A DNA stretch of 64,000 bases from Stappia sp. ES.058 (GTDB lineage: Bacteria; Pseudomonadota; Alphaproteobacteria; Rhizobiales; Stappiaceae). The notes under the pieces are model-generated. The model was not told the DNA's origin, did not search any database, and worked only from the letters and a program-made list of their open reading frames with translations. A program made the translations under genes and the position numbers. This document shows positions 1-8,523 of the stretch, piece by piece. The DNA is taken from positions 3,564,501 to 3,628,500 of the forward strand of contig NZ_LT629784.1 in the NCBI RefSeq assembly GCF_900105595.1, given 5' to 3'. Numbering within the stretch: the stretch's first letter is position 1; the number at the start of each line of letters is the position of its first letter.

Positions 1-1
1 T

Positions 2-235
2 GGCCCGGCCGCCTATGGCATCCAGTTCCACCCCGAACTGACCTACCACATGATGGTGCGATGGACGACGCGGGCGGCGCCGCGCATGGAGCTCCCGGGC
101 GCCCGTTCCAGGCGCGACCATTTCGCCGGCCGTTATGTCTTCGACCCCGCCGTCAAGGCGTGGCTCGATGCCTTCCTGGACCACTGGATCGGCCACGCCG
201 ACGACCGGGCGGCGCTCACAGACGCGGCCCAGTAG
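2..235 (+). CDS. Glutamine amidotransferase, C-terminal fragment
   Basis: The reading frame is open from the window edge and ends at a TAG, giving 77 residues of a C-terminus. It opens with YGIQFHPE, where the His and Glu of the class-I glutamine amidotransferase triad sit; the nucleophile Cys must lie upstream, outside the window. Such domains release ammonia from glutamine. The tail after the motif (about 60 residues) is typical of stand-alone GMP-synthase-like amidotransferases rather than GuaA, which continues into a synthetase domain. The next gene converges on it. The partner or substrate cannot be judged from this piece. Confidence 0.7.
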   Translation, partial: GPAAYGIQFHPELTYHMMVRWTTRAAPRMELPGARSRRDHFAGRYVFDPAVKAWLDAFLDHWIGHADDRAALTDAAQ

Positions 236-369
236 CCGGTCAGCAAGCGCCGCGCCAATCTCGTCCGGACGACGTTGGCGTTGAAATGCACCTCACCCGC
301 CACACAAGCCACAGATATTGCGATTGATTTTTCGCAAATCCGTCAGCCCGCGCGGCGGGTGGGGCGATA

Positions 370-1764
370 TCACTTCTCGTGGCCGCTCATCCCGCCGGAG
401 ATTTCGTCCGTCTGATCGGCGCTCAACTCGTCCGGCAACACCAGATTGAGGATGATCGCGAGACCGGCAGCCGGCAACAGGCCGCTGGTCAGCAGGATCT
501 GCAGGGTCGGCGAGACATGCTGAAGCGCTTCCGGTACCAGTTGCAGCCCCAGCCCCACCGACAGCGACACGGCGAAGATCACCATGTTGCGCCGGTTCCA
601 GGCCACATCCGCCAGCATCGAGATGCCCGCGGCCGCGACCATGCCGAACATGACGATGACGCCGCCGCCGAGCACCTCGATCGGCACCGTCGAAATGATG
701 GCGCCGATCTTGGGCACCAGCCCGCAAACGATCAGGAAGACCGCGCCGAAAGTGACCACATGCCGGCTCATCACACCGGTCATGGCGATCAGGCCGACGT
801 TCTGGCTGAAGGATGTGTTGGGCAGGCCACCGAACAGGCCGGCCATCGCCGTGCCGAGGCCGTCGGCATAGGTCGCGCCGACGATTTCCCGGTCGGTCGC
901 CTCGCGGCCCGCGCCGCCCTTGGCGATACCGGAAATGTCGCCCACCGTCTCGATGGCCGAGACGAACCCCATAAGGGCGAAGCCGATCACCGCCGCCCAG
1001 TCGAAGGCAAAGCCGAAGTGAAACGGATTGGGCATCATGAACCAGGACGCGCGGCCGACATTGGCGAAGCTGACCATGCCGAGCCCATAGGCAAGCACAT
1101 AGCCGGCAAGGAGGCCGATCAGCACGGCTGCGACCGACCACATGCCGCGGGTGAAGAACTTCAGGCCGAGCGTCACCAGCACCACGACCAGCGCGACGGA
1201 CCAGTTCAGCGCGCTGCCGAATTCGGGCTTGCCCATCGCCGGAACCCCGCCGGCGGCATACTGGATCCCGACCTTGACCAACGCCAAACCGATCATCAGC
1301 ACGACAAGCCCGGTCACCAGCGGCGGCAGGGCGAAGCGGATGCGGCCGATCACCGTACCGAGCGTTGCATGAAACAGACCGCCGATGATCACGCCGCCCA
1401 TCAGCGCGGCCATCGCGTCGACGCCCTTGCCAGCGACGAGCGGGATCATGATCGGCAGGAAGGCGAAACTCGTGCCCTGCACCACCGGAAGCCGCGCGCC
1501 CACCGGCCCCATGCCGATGGTCTGGAACAGCGTCGCGATGCCGGCGAAGAGCAGCGACATCTGGATCATGTAGATGAGATCGAAGACCCCGGGCGTGCCG
1601 AACCCGAAGCCGGCGGCCCCGGCGACGATAATCGCCGGCGTGATGTTGCTGACGAACATGGCCAGCACATGCTGGATGCCCAGCGGAAGGGCTTTCGCCA
1701 GCGGCGGCGTGTAGTCCGGATCCCGCAATTGTTCCGGCGTCCCGATCGAATGGTCGGCAGCCAT
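370..1764 (-). CDS. NCS2-family purine (urate/xanthine) permease
   Basis: Inner-membrane symporter of the nucleobase:cation symporter-2 family, 464 residues with about 12-14 hydrophobic segments. Family marks are Gln31-His32 in TM1, the QGTSFAFL stretch in TM3, a Glu in SAIETVGD, and the signature QNVGLIAMTGVMSR. The Q-H pair and neighbourhood favour xanthine or urate over uracil. It is the last gene of a minus-strand run after OHCU decarboxylase and allantoicase, 140 bases below the latter, with its own ribosome-binding site (AAGGAGAG). It probably imports the urate or xanthine degraded by this cluster. The exact substrate is inferred. Confidence 0.88.
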   Translation of the reverse strand: MAADHSIGTPEQLRDPDYTPPLAKALPLGIQHVLAMFVSNITPAIIVAGAAGFGFGTPGVFDLIYMIQMSLLFAGIATLFQTIGMGPVGARLPVVQGTSFAFLPIMIPLVAGKGVDAMAALMGGVIIGGLFHATLGTVIGRIRFALPPLVTGLVVLMIGLALVKVGIQYAAGGVPAMGKPEFGSALNWSVALVVVLVTLGLKFFTRGMWSVAAVLIGLLAGYVLAYGLGMVSFANVGRASWFMMPNPFHFGFAFDWAAVIGFALMGFVSAIETVGDISGIAKGGAGREATDREIVGATYADGLGTAMAGLFGGLPNTSFSQNVGLIAMTGVMSRHVVTFGAVFLIVCGLVPKIGAIISTVPIEVLGGGVIVMFGMVAAAGISMLADVAWNRRNMVIFAVSLSVGLGLQLVPEALQHVSPTLQILLTSGLLPAAGLAIILNLVLPDELSADQTDEISGGMSGHEK

Positions 1765-1904
1765 AAGTCTCTCTCCTTCTGGAAGGCGCGCTTTGGCGCT
1801 TTGGATTGATCCGGTGCCGGTTCTTCATCTCCGTGTTCCCAGACGGACGACCGATCTTGTCCGGATGGACCCGGCGCGGCAGCGCCGGATCCCGATGCGG
1901 CTCG

Positions 1905-2918
1905 TCAGACGAGCCGGCCGTAAAGCCGGAGACGGCTGATGCCGCCGTCCGGATAGATGTTGAGGCGCACATGCGTCACCGGTTCGGGTGAGCGCACATC
2001 GCCGGAGGCGATGTCGTGAACGGCATCGGCGGTCAGCCTTGTGCGGGCGACAACCTCGTCCCAGAACATCGACGAGGTGACCACCGCATCGTTCAGATCG
2101 CTGGCGAAATCACCGAGATCGGCCGCCTGCAGCGAAAAGCTTTCCGGGAAGTTGCCCTTGTAGAACGCGGTGTCGATGCTGGCGTGCTCGATCAGCCCGC
2201 GCGCGCCGAGGGCAATGATGATCCAGTCGCTACCGGGCTCCCGGCGCCGGCGCGTCTCCCAGCCGTCGCCCATGTTGACGCCGCGTCCCGGCGCGAGCAG
2301 GCGGTGGTAGGCGCCGTAGTGGGCATCGGAAAACGCCAGCACCCGCGCACCGTTGAGCGCGGAGGCGAGATCGACGTCGCCGGACCCGACCGACGCACGG
2401 TCGATCTGCGGGCGGCCATAGACCCGGAACCGGCCGACGCCGCCATCGGGGTGGATGTGAAGCCGCACATGCGTCCAGGCGGTATCGCTGTCACAGGCGA
2501 AATAGTGATGCGCGCTCGGACCCAGCGCCGCCATGCCGACAAGCTCGCTCCACACGGTCGAACCGTCGGGATCGCCCTCGACGGCGCAGGCCTCTATGCG
2601 ACAGGCGGGCGGGTAGTTGCCGGTGAAGTGGGCGGTGTCGACATCGAAGCCCGTGATGCGGCCGCGCGCCGCCAGCCGCACCACGGCGCTGTCGTGACCG
2701 GGGCCGCGCCGGCGGCGCGATTCCCAGCCGTCCATCCATTTGCCGTTGTCGTCGTATTTGTCGGCAATGAAGACGGCCTCATCGTCGGCCAGCATGCGGT
2801 CCACGCTGGCGAAAAAATCATCGGTCACCGACAGCGCCTTCGCGCCAAGGCCGGCGGAGGCGAGGTTGATGTCGGTTCGGGCGAACTCCGGACGGGCGTC
2901 CGGCGTGGCGAGTGTCAT
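1905..2918 (-). CDS. alc: Allantoicase
   Basis: 337 residues; hydrolyses allantoate to ureidoglycolate and urea in the cytoplasm. The protein is an internal duplication as in the family: each half has a GWE(S/T)RRRR block followed later by HVRL(H/N)I(H/Y)PDGG and an RxYG end. The start was set at the ATG preceded by AGGAAGGA; the frame is open further upstream but runs into the preceding gene without a ribosome-binding site. It lies 61 bases after the OHCU decarboxylase gene and is likely cotranscribed with it. Allantoinase is not present in the window and must be encoded elsewhere. Confidence 0.92.
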   Translation of the reverse strand: MTLATPDARPEFARTDINLASAGLGAKALSVTDDFFASVDRMLADDEAVFIADKYDDNGKWMDGWESRRRRGPGHDSAVVRLAARGRITGFDVDTAHFTGNYPPACRIEACAVEGDPDGSTVWSELVGMAALGPSAHHYFACDSDTAWTHVRLHIHPDGGVGRFRVYGRPQIDRASVGSGDVDLASALNGARVLAFSDAHYGAYHRLLAPGRGVNMGDGWETRRRREPGSDWIIIALGARGLIEHASIDTAFYKGNFPESFSLQAADLGDFASDLNDAVVTSSMFWDEVVARTRLTADAVHDIASGDVRSPEPVTHVRLNIYPDGGISRLRLYGRLV

Positions 2919-2979
2919 GATCGTCAGTCCTTCCTGCTCGCACCGGCGGTGAGCCGGCACGACGAAAATGCCGGAGCGG

Positions 2980-3519
2980 TCAGTCCGGCAGGATGTCGGC
3001 AAGGCGAAGCCCGGCAATGCGTTCGACCTGGGCGCAGGCCGTGGCGAATTCGGTGTCGCGGTCGTTCTCGGCGCGCGCCTCGAAGTTTTCCAGGATGTCC
3101 AGCTTGGCACGGCCCTTCACCGCCAGGATGAAGGGAAAGCCGAAGCGCGCCTGATAGGCGTCGTTCAAGGCGGTGAAGCGCGCGCGCTCGTCGTCGGTCA
3201 GCGCGTCGAGACCGGCGGCCGCCTGCTCACCCGTCGATTCCGCAGTCAGCCGTTTGGCGCTCGCCAGCTTTCCGGCCAGATCGGGGTGAGCACGCAACAC
3301 GCCAAGCCGCTCGTCTTCGCTTGCCGCGCGAAAGACGCTGACCAAAGCTTGCTGCAGACCGCGCGCGGTGTTCTCGCCCGGCCCGAGACCGGCGTCAAAG
3401 GCGCGCTCCGCGATCCAGGGCGAATGTTCGAAAATGCCGCCGAAGCGCGCGACGAAGGCCTCGCGGCTCATCGAGGCCGGCGAAAGGCCGCCGTTCGGTT
3501 GCGCGTTTTCACCCGGCAT
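2980..3519 (-). CDS. uraD: OHCU decarboxylase (urate pathway)
   Basis: 179 residues; converts 2-oxo-4-hydroxy-4-carboxy-5-ureidoimidazoline to S-allantoin, the last step of urate ring opening. Family motifs are FEHSPWIAERA near the N-terminus, the catalytic histidine in RAHPDLAGK, and FPFILAVKGR in the second half. It is the first gene of the run uraD-alc-permease, and the 300 bases upstream hold palindromic sequences that could be operators. HIU hydrolase (step two) is not next to it, so the pathway is split between loci or the intermediate decays spontaneously. Confidence 0.9.
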   Translation of the reverse strand: MPGENAQPNGGLSPASMSREAFVARFGGIFEHSPWIAERAFDAGLGPGENTARGLQQALVSVFRAASEDERLGVLRAHPDLAGKLASAKRLTAESTGEQAAAGLDALTDDERARFTALNDAYQARFGFPFILAVKGRAKLDILENFEARAENDRDTEFATACAQVERIAGLRLADILPD

Positions 3520-3823
3520 GGGCCCCTCCCCTTGCGTGACCGCGAAGCTTTATTGGTAAACCAGAACAATCACCATGATTGTCAAAAATTTCTTGAAAGA
3601 GATGCATCGGCGCGAAGCGACCCGCGCCCGGGGACAGACCGGCCGCGCAAGCGGGGACACGGGGAGGATAGATGGCCGGATCCGCGTCGGCCGGACGCGC
3701 GCGCCGAATCGCCGTCTCGACGCCAATTGGGTTCAGTTTCATCAATTCCGGCATCTAATTTCGCAAAATTCCGATCAAATTTAAGCGGAATTGGCGTGAT
3801 TGCACGCTTGAAGCTGGCGCCGC
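3520..3823. other. Intergenic region upstream of the uraD operon
   Basis: 304 bases without a gene, between the 3' end of the LysR gene and the uraD start. It holds two palindromes near uraD (see 3554-3582). At about 3763-3796 lies an AATTCCG / CGGAATT inverted repeat followed, in the LysR reading direction, by a short T-run that may end the LysR transcript. The AT content is clearly above that of the flanking genes. Confidence 0.45.
3554..3582 (-). promoter_or_regulatory. Possible operator pair upstream of uraD
   Basis: Two adjacent palindromes, TGGT-AA-ACCA (3554-3563) and ACAATC-N5-GATTGT (3566-3582), lie 35-63 bases upstream of the uraD start. Their position suits binding by the cluster regulator, for example the LysR protein at 3824. 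Sequence symmetry is the only evidence. Confidence 0.35.
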
Positions 3824-4765
3824 CTATCGGCGTGTCCCCGCATCCGCCGTCTCCGCCAGAAGCGCATCCAGCGCGACCTTGCAGCCCTGGGTCACGAAAT
3901 CGATGAAGAGCCGGATTTTCGGGTCCTGAAGGCGCTTGTGCGGATAGAGGCAGGCGAGTTGCACCGGCGGCGGCGGGGTCGCCGCACAGACCTCCACGAG
4001 CGCGCCGCTGCGCAGATGTTCGATCACCTCGAACAGCGGCTTGTTGACGACACCGCAGCCCGCCAGCGCCCAGTCGGTCAGCACGTCGCCGTCGTCGGAT
4101 TCAAACGGACCCGAGATCTCGTAACGCACCGGCCCGTCAGGCTCGTCGAGCGACCACTGAAACTCGTTGGCGCCGGGAAAGCGCAGCAGCAGGCACTTGT
4201 GGTGGCCGCCGACCAGATCGCGTCCGCTCTCCGGCATGCCATGTTCCGCCAGATAGGAGGGGGCCGCGCACAGCACCCGCGCACAGTCGAACACGGGCCG
4301 CATGCGCAAGGCGGAATCGGGCGGCGTTCCGAGCACGAAGGCAATGTCCAGCCCCTCGCCCATGACGTCCAGCTTGCGGTCCGACAGGCGCAGCCGCACG
4401 TCGACCTCCGGGTAGGCCGCCTTGAACTCCGGGATCAGCGGCGCGATCAGCCGCCGGCCGATGCCAAGCGGGGCGGCGACGAAAATCGAGCCGCGCGGAT
4501 TGCGCGCAACATCGGCAACCGCTGCCTCCGCCTCCTCGATCGTGTCCAGGATCTTGACCGCCCCCTTGTAGAAAATGGCGCCATGCTCCGTCGGCTGCAG
4601 CTTGCGCGTCGTGCGGTTGAACAGCCGAACCCCGAGATGCTTTTCCAGTTCGCCGATCCGGCTGGAGACCACGGCCGGCGAGACGCGGCGATCGCGCGCG
4701 GCCGCCGACATGCTGCCAAGCTCGACAACCCGCACGAAGACCTTGAGATTGTTCACGTAGGACAT
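3824..4765 (-). CDS. LysR-family transcriptional regulator
   Basis: 313 residues: an N-terminal winged helix-turn-helix (residues about 5-60, with GSMSAAARDRRVSPAVVSSRI and LFNRTTR) and a LysR substrate-binding domain. It is transcribed divergently from puuD across 133 bases and lies just upstream of the uraD operon, so it is the natural candidate regulator of purine degradation. LysR proteins are tetramers that respond to a pathway metabolite, here perhaps urate or allantoin. The ligand is not visible from sequence. Confidence 0.88.
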   Translation of the reverse strand: MSYVNNLKVFVRVVELGSMSAAARDRRVSPAVVSSRIGELEKHLGVRLFNRTTRKLQPTEHGAIFYKGAVKILDTIEEAEAAVADVARNPRGSIFVAAPLGIGRRLIAPLIPEFKAAYPEVDVRLRLSDRKLDVMGEGLDIAFVLGTPPDSALRMRPVFDCARVLCAAPSYLAEHGMPESGRDLVGGHHKCLLLRFPGANEFQWSLDEPDGPVRYEISGPFESDDGDVLTDWALAGCGVVNKPLFEVIEHLRSGALVEVCAATPPPPVQLACLYPHKRLQDPKIRLFIDFVTQGCKVALDALLAETADAGTRR

Positions 4766-4777
4766 GACAATCCCGAT

Positions 4778-4800
4778 ATCATCTTCAAGATTTTTTTGAT
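4778..4800. promoter_or_regulatory. Palindrome in the LysR/puuD divergent promoter
   Basis: The 11-base palindrome ATCTT-C-AAGAT (4781-4791) is followed by a T-tract and GATA, in the spacer between the divergent LysR and puuD genes. LysR autoregulatory sites usually lie in this position. It is not a textbook T-N11-A site, so this is a suggestion only. Confidence 0.3.
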
Positions 4801-4898
4801 AGTGCTGGGCCTGTCATCGGACTTTTTTGCAAATCGGCGATCTGTCAGGCTCGTCGCTGGTGGGCCGACCTTTCGGCCCCGCAACCACGGAGACCTTC

Positions 4899-6149
4899 AT
4901 GGAAATGGCGATTGCCTGGGACTGGCTGTCCTTTGCCCTGAGATGGCTCCATGTGATCACGGCCATCGCCTGGATCGGATCGTCGTTCTACTTCATCGCG
5001 CTCGACCTTGGGCTGCGCAAGGCACCCGACCTGCCGCAGGGCGCGCACGGCGAGGAATGGCAGGTGCACGGCGGCGGCTTCTATCACATCCGCAAGTATC
5101 TGGTGGCGCCCGCCGAAATGCCCGAGCACCTGACCTGGTTCAAATGGGAGAGCTACGCAACATGGCTCTCCGGCTTCGCGCTGATGGCCGTGGTCTATTA
5201 CGCCGGCGCCGACCTCTACCTGATCGACGCCAACGTGCTGGAGATGTCGCAGCCGGTGGCGATCGCCGTTTCCATCGCCTCGATCGCCTTTGGATGGATC
5301 GTCTACGACCTCCTGTGCAAATCGCCCGCAGGCAAGAGCACGACCGGGCTGATGCTTCTCCTGTACGTCGTGCTGGTCGCCATGGCCTGGGGCTACACGC
5401 AGCTCTTCACGGGGCGTGCCGCCTTCCTGCATCTCGGCGTCTTCACCGCCACGATCATGTCCGCCAATGTGTTCATGATCATCATTCCCAACCAGAAGAA
5501 GGTGGTCGCAGCACTGCTGAAAGGCGAGACGCCCGATCCGGCGCTCGGCGCGCAGGCCAAGCAGCGCTCGCTTCACAACAACTACCTGACGCTTCCCGTC
5601 ATTTTCCTGATGCTGTCGAACCACTATCCGCTGGCCTTCGCGACCCCCTACAATTGGGTCATCGCCTCGCTGGTGTTCCTGATGGGCGTGACGATCCGCC
5701 ATTTCTTCAACAGCATGCACGCCGGCAAGGGCAAACCCTGGTGGACCTGGGGCGCGACCGCAGCCCTCTTCATCGCCGTCGTCTGGCTCTCCACCCTGCC
5801 GCCTCCGGGTGAGGATGTCGGCGAGCGCGACGCAGCCAGCGTCACGGCACCGGCCACACCAATGACGCCGGCGATGGCGCGTCTGGTCGCGGCGCCGCAA
5901 TTCGCCGACGTGCGCGACACGGTTCTGGGGCGCTGCTCCATGTGCCACGCGACCGAACCCGTGTGGGACGGCATCGTCGTCGCGCCGAAGGGCGTTCACC
6001 TGGAGAGCGACGCCGACATCGCCGTCCATGCGCATCAGATCTATCTGCAGGCGGCCCGCTCGCATGCCATGCCGCCGGCCAATCTGACCTATATGGAACC
6101 GGACGAGCGCGCCCTGCTCGCCGCCTGGTACGAAAACGCGACCCGCTAG
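4899..6149 (+). CDS. puuD: PuuD-type membrane urate oxidase with cytochrome c domain
   Basis: 416 residues. The first 300 or so form an integral membrane domain of about eight segments, opening with a WLHVITAIAWIGSSFYF helix. The last 80 carry a cytochrome c fold with the haem-binding motif CSMCH (near residue 346) and a likely axial Met in LTYMEPDE. This is the architecture of PuuD, which oxidises urate to 5-hydroxyisourate and passes electrons to the respiratory chain instead of making peroxide. The start follows GGAG. It faces away from the LysR gene. With uraD, alc and the permease it makes up most of the urate-to-ureidoglycolate route. Confidence 0.9.
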   Translation: MEMAIAWDWLSFALRWLHVITAIAWIGSSFYFIALDLGLRKAPDLPQGAHGEEWQVHGGGFYHIRKYLVAPAEMPEHLTWFKWESYATWLSGFALMAVVYYAGADLYLIDANVLEMSQPVAIAVSIASIAFGWIVYDLLCKSPAGKSTTGLMLLLYVVLVAMAWGYTQLFTGRAAFLHLGVFTATIMSANVFMIIIPNQKKVVAALLKGETPDPALGAQAKQRSLHNNYLTLPVIFLMLSNHYPLAFATPYNWVIASLVFLMGVTIRHFFNSMHAGKGKPWWTWGATAALFIAVVWLSTLPPPGEDVGERDAASVTAPATPMTPAMARLVAAPQFADVRDTVLGRCSMCHATEPVWDGIVVAPKGVHLESDADIAVHAHQIYLQAARSHAMPPANLTYMEPDERALLAAWYENATR

Positions 6150-6480
6150 CACCGCACATCTTCAAGCACCCGTCTCCGGCCGGAGCCGGCCACCCGCCGC
6201 CGGGCGCACCAGCGACGGCGGCGTTTTCGTTTGCGCCATTGCCACCCGTTCCGGGAACGCTGCGCGAAAAAGCGGCGGCTGCCCGAATAACGCGCAAGCG
6301 CTGCCGCAAGGTGGATTGTTTCATCGAAACGTATTAACAAGACCATCCAGCCTTCCCCGGCACGCCACGTGCCAGTCTGGAGCGTAGCTGCTCCCGACAA
6401 CGACAGAAAATTCGCAATCACAACACCGTTCCGGTCTTTTCGGGCCGGCGCGCGAATGATGACAAGGAGACGACAGACCG
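6150..6480. other. Intergenic region puuD / O-methyltransferase
   Basis: 331 bases without a gene. It contains the probable puuD terminator at 6195-6232. The AT-richer second half (about 6290-6480), ending in an AAGGAG ribosome-binding site, should hold the promoter of the next gene. Confidence 0.5.
6195..6232 (+). terminator. Probable terminator of puuD
   Basis: CGCCGCCG and CGGCGGCG form an 8-base stem around a 13-base loop, followed by TTTTCGTTT, 46 bases after the puuD stop codon. Confidence 0.5.
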
Positions 6481-7494
6481 ATGCCGACCCTTACGGAAGC
6501 GGAAGAAATCTCGGATATTGCTTTTGGCTACATGGGCTCGAAAGCATTGTTTGCTGCCCTTCACTTCGGTGTCTTCACGCAACTGGCCTCGGCACCGGCG
6601 AAGATCAACGACCTGGCCGCGAAGACCGGCCTACCGGGGGAACGCTGCCGCACGCTGCTGACGGCGCTGACCGCACTCGGCCTGGTCGAGCAGGACGACG
6701 GGATCTATCGCAATTCGCCCGCCGCCGAACGCTTTCTGGTCAAGGGCGCGAAGTATGACTTCGGCGATTATCTGCGCCTCCAGGTCGGCCAGCAGATGTA
6801 TCCACTGATGGACCAGATCGAACCTGCGCTGTCGGGCGATCTGCCGGACGATGCCACCGCCTCCTATGCCGACTGGTTTTCCGATCCGGAGCAGGCACGG
6901 CTTTATTCCGAAAGCCAGCACGCCGGCTCGCTCGGTCCGGCCCTCGGGCTTGCCCGCCGCGTCGATCTGTCGAGCGCCCGCACACTGCTCGACGTCGGCG
7001 GCGGCACCGGCGCCTTCGCCATCACGCTGTGCCAGAATTTCCCGGAGTTGTCGGCGACCGTCGTCGAGTTTCCCAATGTCGCAAAGCTTGGCCGTTCTTT
7101 CGTCGACAAGGCCGGACTTTCGGAGCGCATCGCCTACCGCGATGGCAACGCGCTGGAAACCGAATGGCCGCGCGAGCAGGATGCGATCCTGATGTCCTAT
7201 CTGCTCTCCGGCGTGCCCGATCATGCGCACACCGGCCTGATCGAGCGCGCCTTCGATCATCTCGCGCCGGGCGGTCAGTTGATGGTGCATGACTTCGTCG
7301 TCGACAGCGACCGCGCAGGTCCCAAGAACACCGCTCTTTGGCAGTTGCAGCACACGGCGTTCACCCCCGAAGCACGCTCCATCGCCGACGACTGGCTGGA
7401 AAAGCAGATGACGACCGCCGGATTTGAAAACGTCAGCGTCGAGCCGCTGATCCCGGGCATGACCAAGCTGGCGCTCGGCACCCGCCCCGCCTGA
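6481..7494 (+). CDS. SAM-dependent O-methyltransferase (ASMT-like)
   Basis: 337 residues. The N-terminal third is a winged-helix dimerisation domain (LAAKTGLPGERCRTLLTAL) as in plant and bacterial small-molecule O-methyltransferases. It is followed by a Rossmann domain with the SAM-binding DVGGGTG near residue 170 and the motif GGQLMVHDF. The family methylates hydroxyls of aromatic or polyketide compounds. Substrate unknown; no biosynthetic cluster is next to it. It converges with the LysR gene at 7516, and whether it belongs to the following methylamine block is unclear. Confidence 0.82.
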   Translation: MPTLTEAEEISDIAFGYMGSKALFAALHFGVFTQLASAPAKINDLAAKTGLPGERCRTLLTALTALGLVEQDDGIYRNSPAAERFLVKGAKYDFGDYLRLQVGQQMYPLMDQIEPALSGDLPDDATASYADWFSDPEQARLYSESQHAGSLGPALGLARRVDLSSARTLLDVGGGTGAFAITLCQNFPELSATVVEFPNVAKLGRSFVDKAGLSERIAYRDGNALETEWPREQDAILMSYLLSGVPDHAHTGLIERAFDHLAPGGQLMVHDFVVDSDRAGPKNTALWQLQHTAFTPEARSIADDWLEKQMTTAGFENVSVEPLIPGMTKLALGTRPA

Positions 7495-7515
7495 GTCCGC
7501 GCGAAATCACATCCC

Positions 7516-8424
7516 TCAGGTGTCGCGCTGGTCCAAAAGCCAGTCGCGGACCTGCTCGGCCGATGGCGTCAGGACGCGGTCGCGCGGCCACACCAGCTGG
7601 AACGGGGTTGCCGTTTCCAGCACGTGGTCGTCGACCGCGACCAGAAGCCCGCTTTCCACCAGACGGTCGGTCAGATGGGTCCATCCGAGCGCGATCCCCT
7701 GCCCGCCCATCACCGCCTGCACGACAAGCACATAGTCGTTGATCAAAAGCCCGCTGGCCCGCGACGGCCGCGGCAGGCCGACGCTTGCAAACCAGTCGCC
7801 CCAGTCCGTGCAGGGGCGATAGGGTTCCTCCAGATGGATGAGCCGGTGGCGGGCAAGCGCCGACGCGCTCTCCGGCAGGCCCTGCGCGTGCACATAGGCG
7901 GGACTGGCGACCGGCTGGATCCGCTCCGGTGCGAGGACCTCCGCGTTATAGGCAAAAAACCCGCCAATAACGCCGGAGCGTACCCCGAGCGGAATGTCTT
8001 CGGCTGCGATATCCAGATCGCGGTCGGAGGTCTGGATGCGCAGGTCGATCTCCGGCAGGTCCTGGCGAAATTGCGCCAGGCGCGGCAGCATCCAGAAACT
8101 GGCGAAAGCGGTCGAGGCGGAGAGCGTCACATGCTGTTCGGTCCCCAGCGCCCTGAGTTCCTCCGCCGACTTGCGGATCGTGCCAAGCCCGAGGGCGACA
8201 TCGGCGTGAAACCGCGCGCCCGCCTCCGTCAACACCACGCGACGATGCCGGCGGTGGAACAGGCGCACGCGAAGCGTCTCCTCGAGCCCCTTCACCGCAA
8301 GACTGACCGCCGCCTGGCTCATGCCAAGCTCTTCGCCGGCGCGCGTGAAACTGCCGTGGCGGCCCGCCGCCTCGAAGGCGATCAGCGCGCTGGCGGAAGG
8401 CAGCATGTGGCGCAGGCTTTCCAT
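7516..8424 (-). CDS. LysR-family regulator (GcvA type)
   Basis: 302 residues with the GcvA-like N-terminus: LIAFEAAGRHGSFTRAG, a helix-turn-helix with MSQAAVSLAVKGLEE, then FHRRHRRVVLTEAG, and a ligand-binding domain. It is divergent from the MttB-family gene with 99 bases between the two starts, so it very likely controls the mttB-flavoprotein operon. The inducer may be the methylated amine. No clear T-N11-A operator was identified in the spacer. Confidence 0.87.
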   Translation of the reverse strand: MESLRHMLPSASALIAFEAAGRHGSFTRAGEELGMSQAAVSLAVKGLEETLRVRLFHRRHRRVVLTEAGARFHADVALGLGTIRKSAEELRALGTEQHVTLSASTAFASFWMLPRLAQFRQDLPEIDLRIQTSDRDLDIAAEDIPLGVRSGVIGGFFAYNAEVLAPERIQPVASPAYVHAQGLPESASALARHRLIHLEEPYRPCTDWGDWFASVGLPRPSRASGLLINDYVLVVQAVMGGQGIALGWTHLTDRLVESGLLVAVDDHVLETATPFQLVWPRDRVLTPSAEQVRDWLLDQRDT

Positions 8425-8523
8425 TAGGTGAGCTTATCCCACGCATGAGATTTTTCCAGCATCACGAGAGGTTTTACGACAGCTAGGCTTTTGTCTGGAA
8501 ACAGCAGACAGGGGAAACGCACC

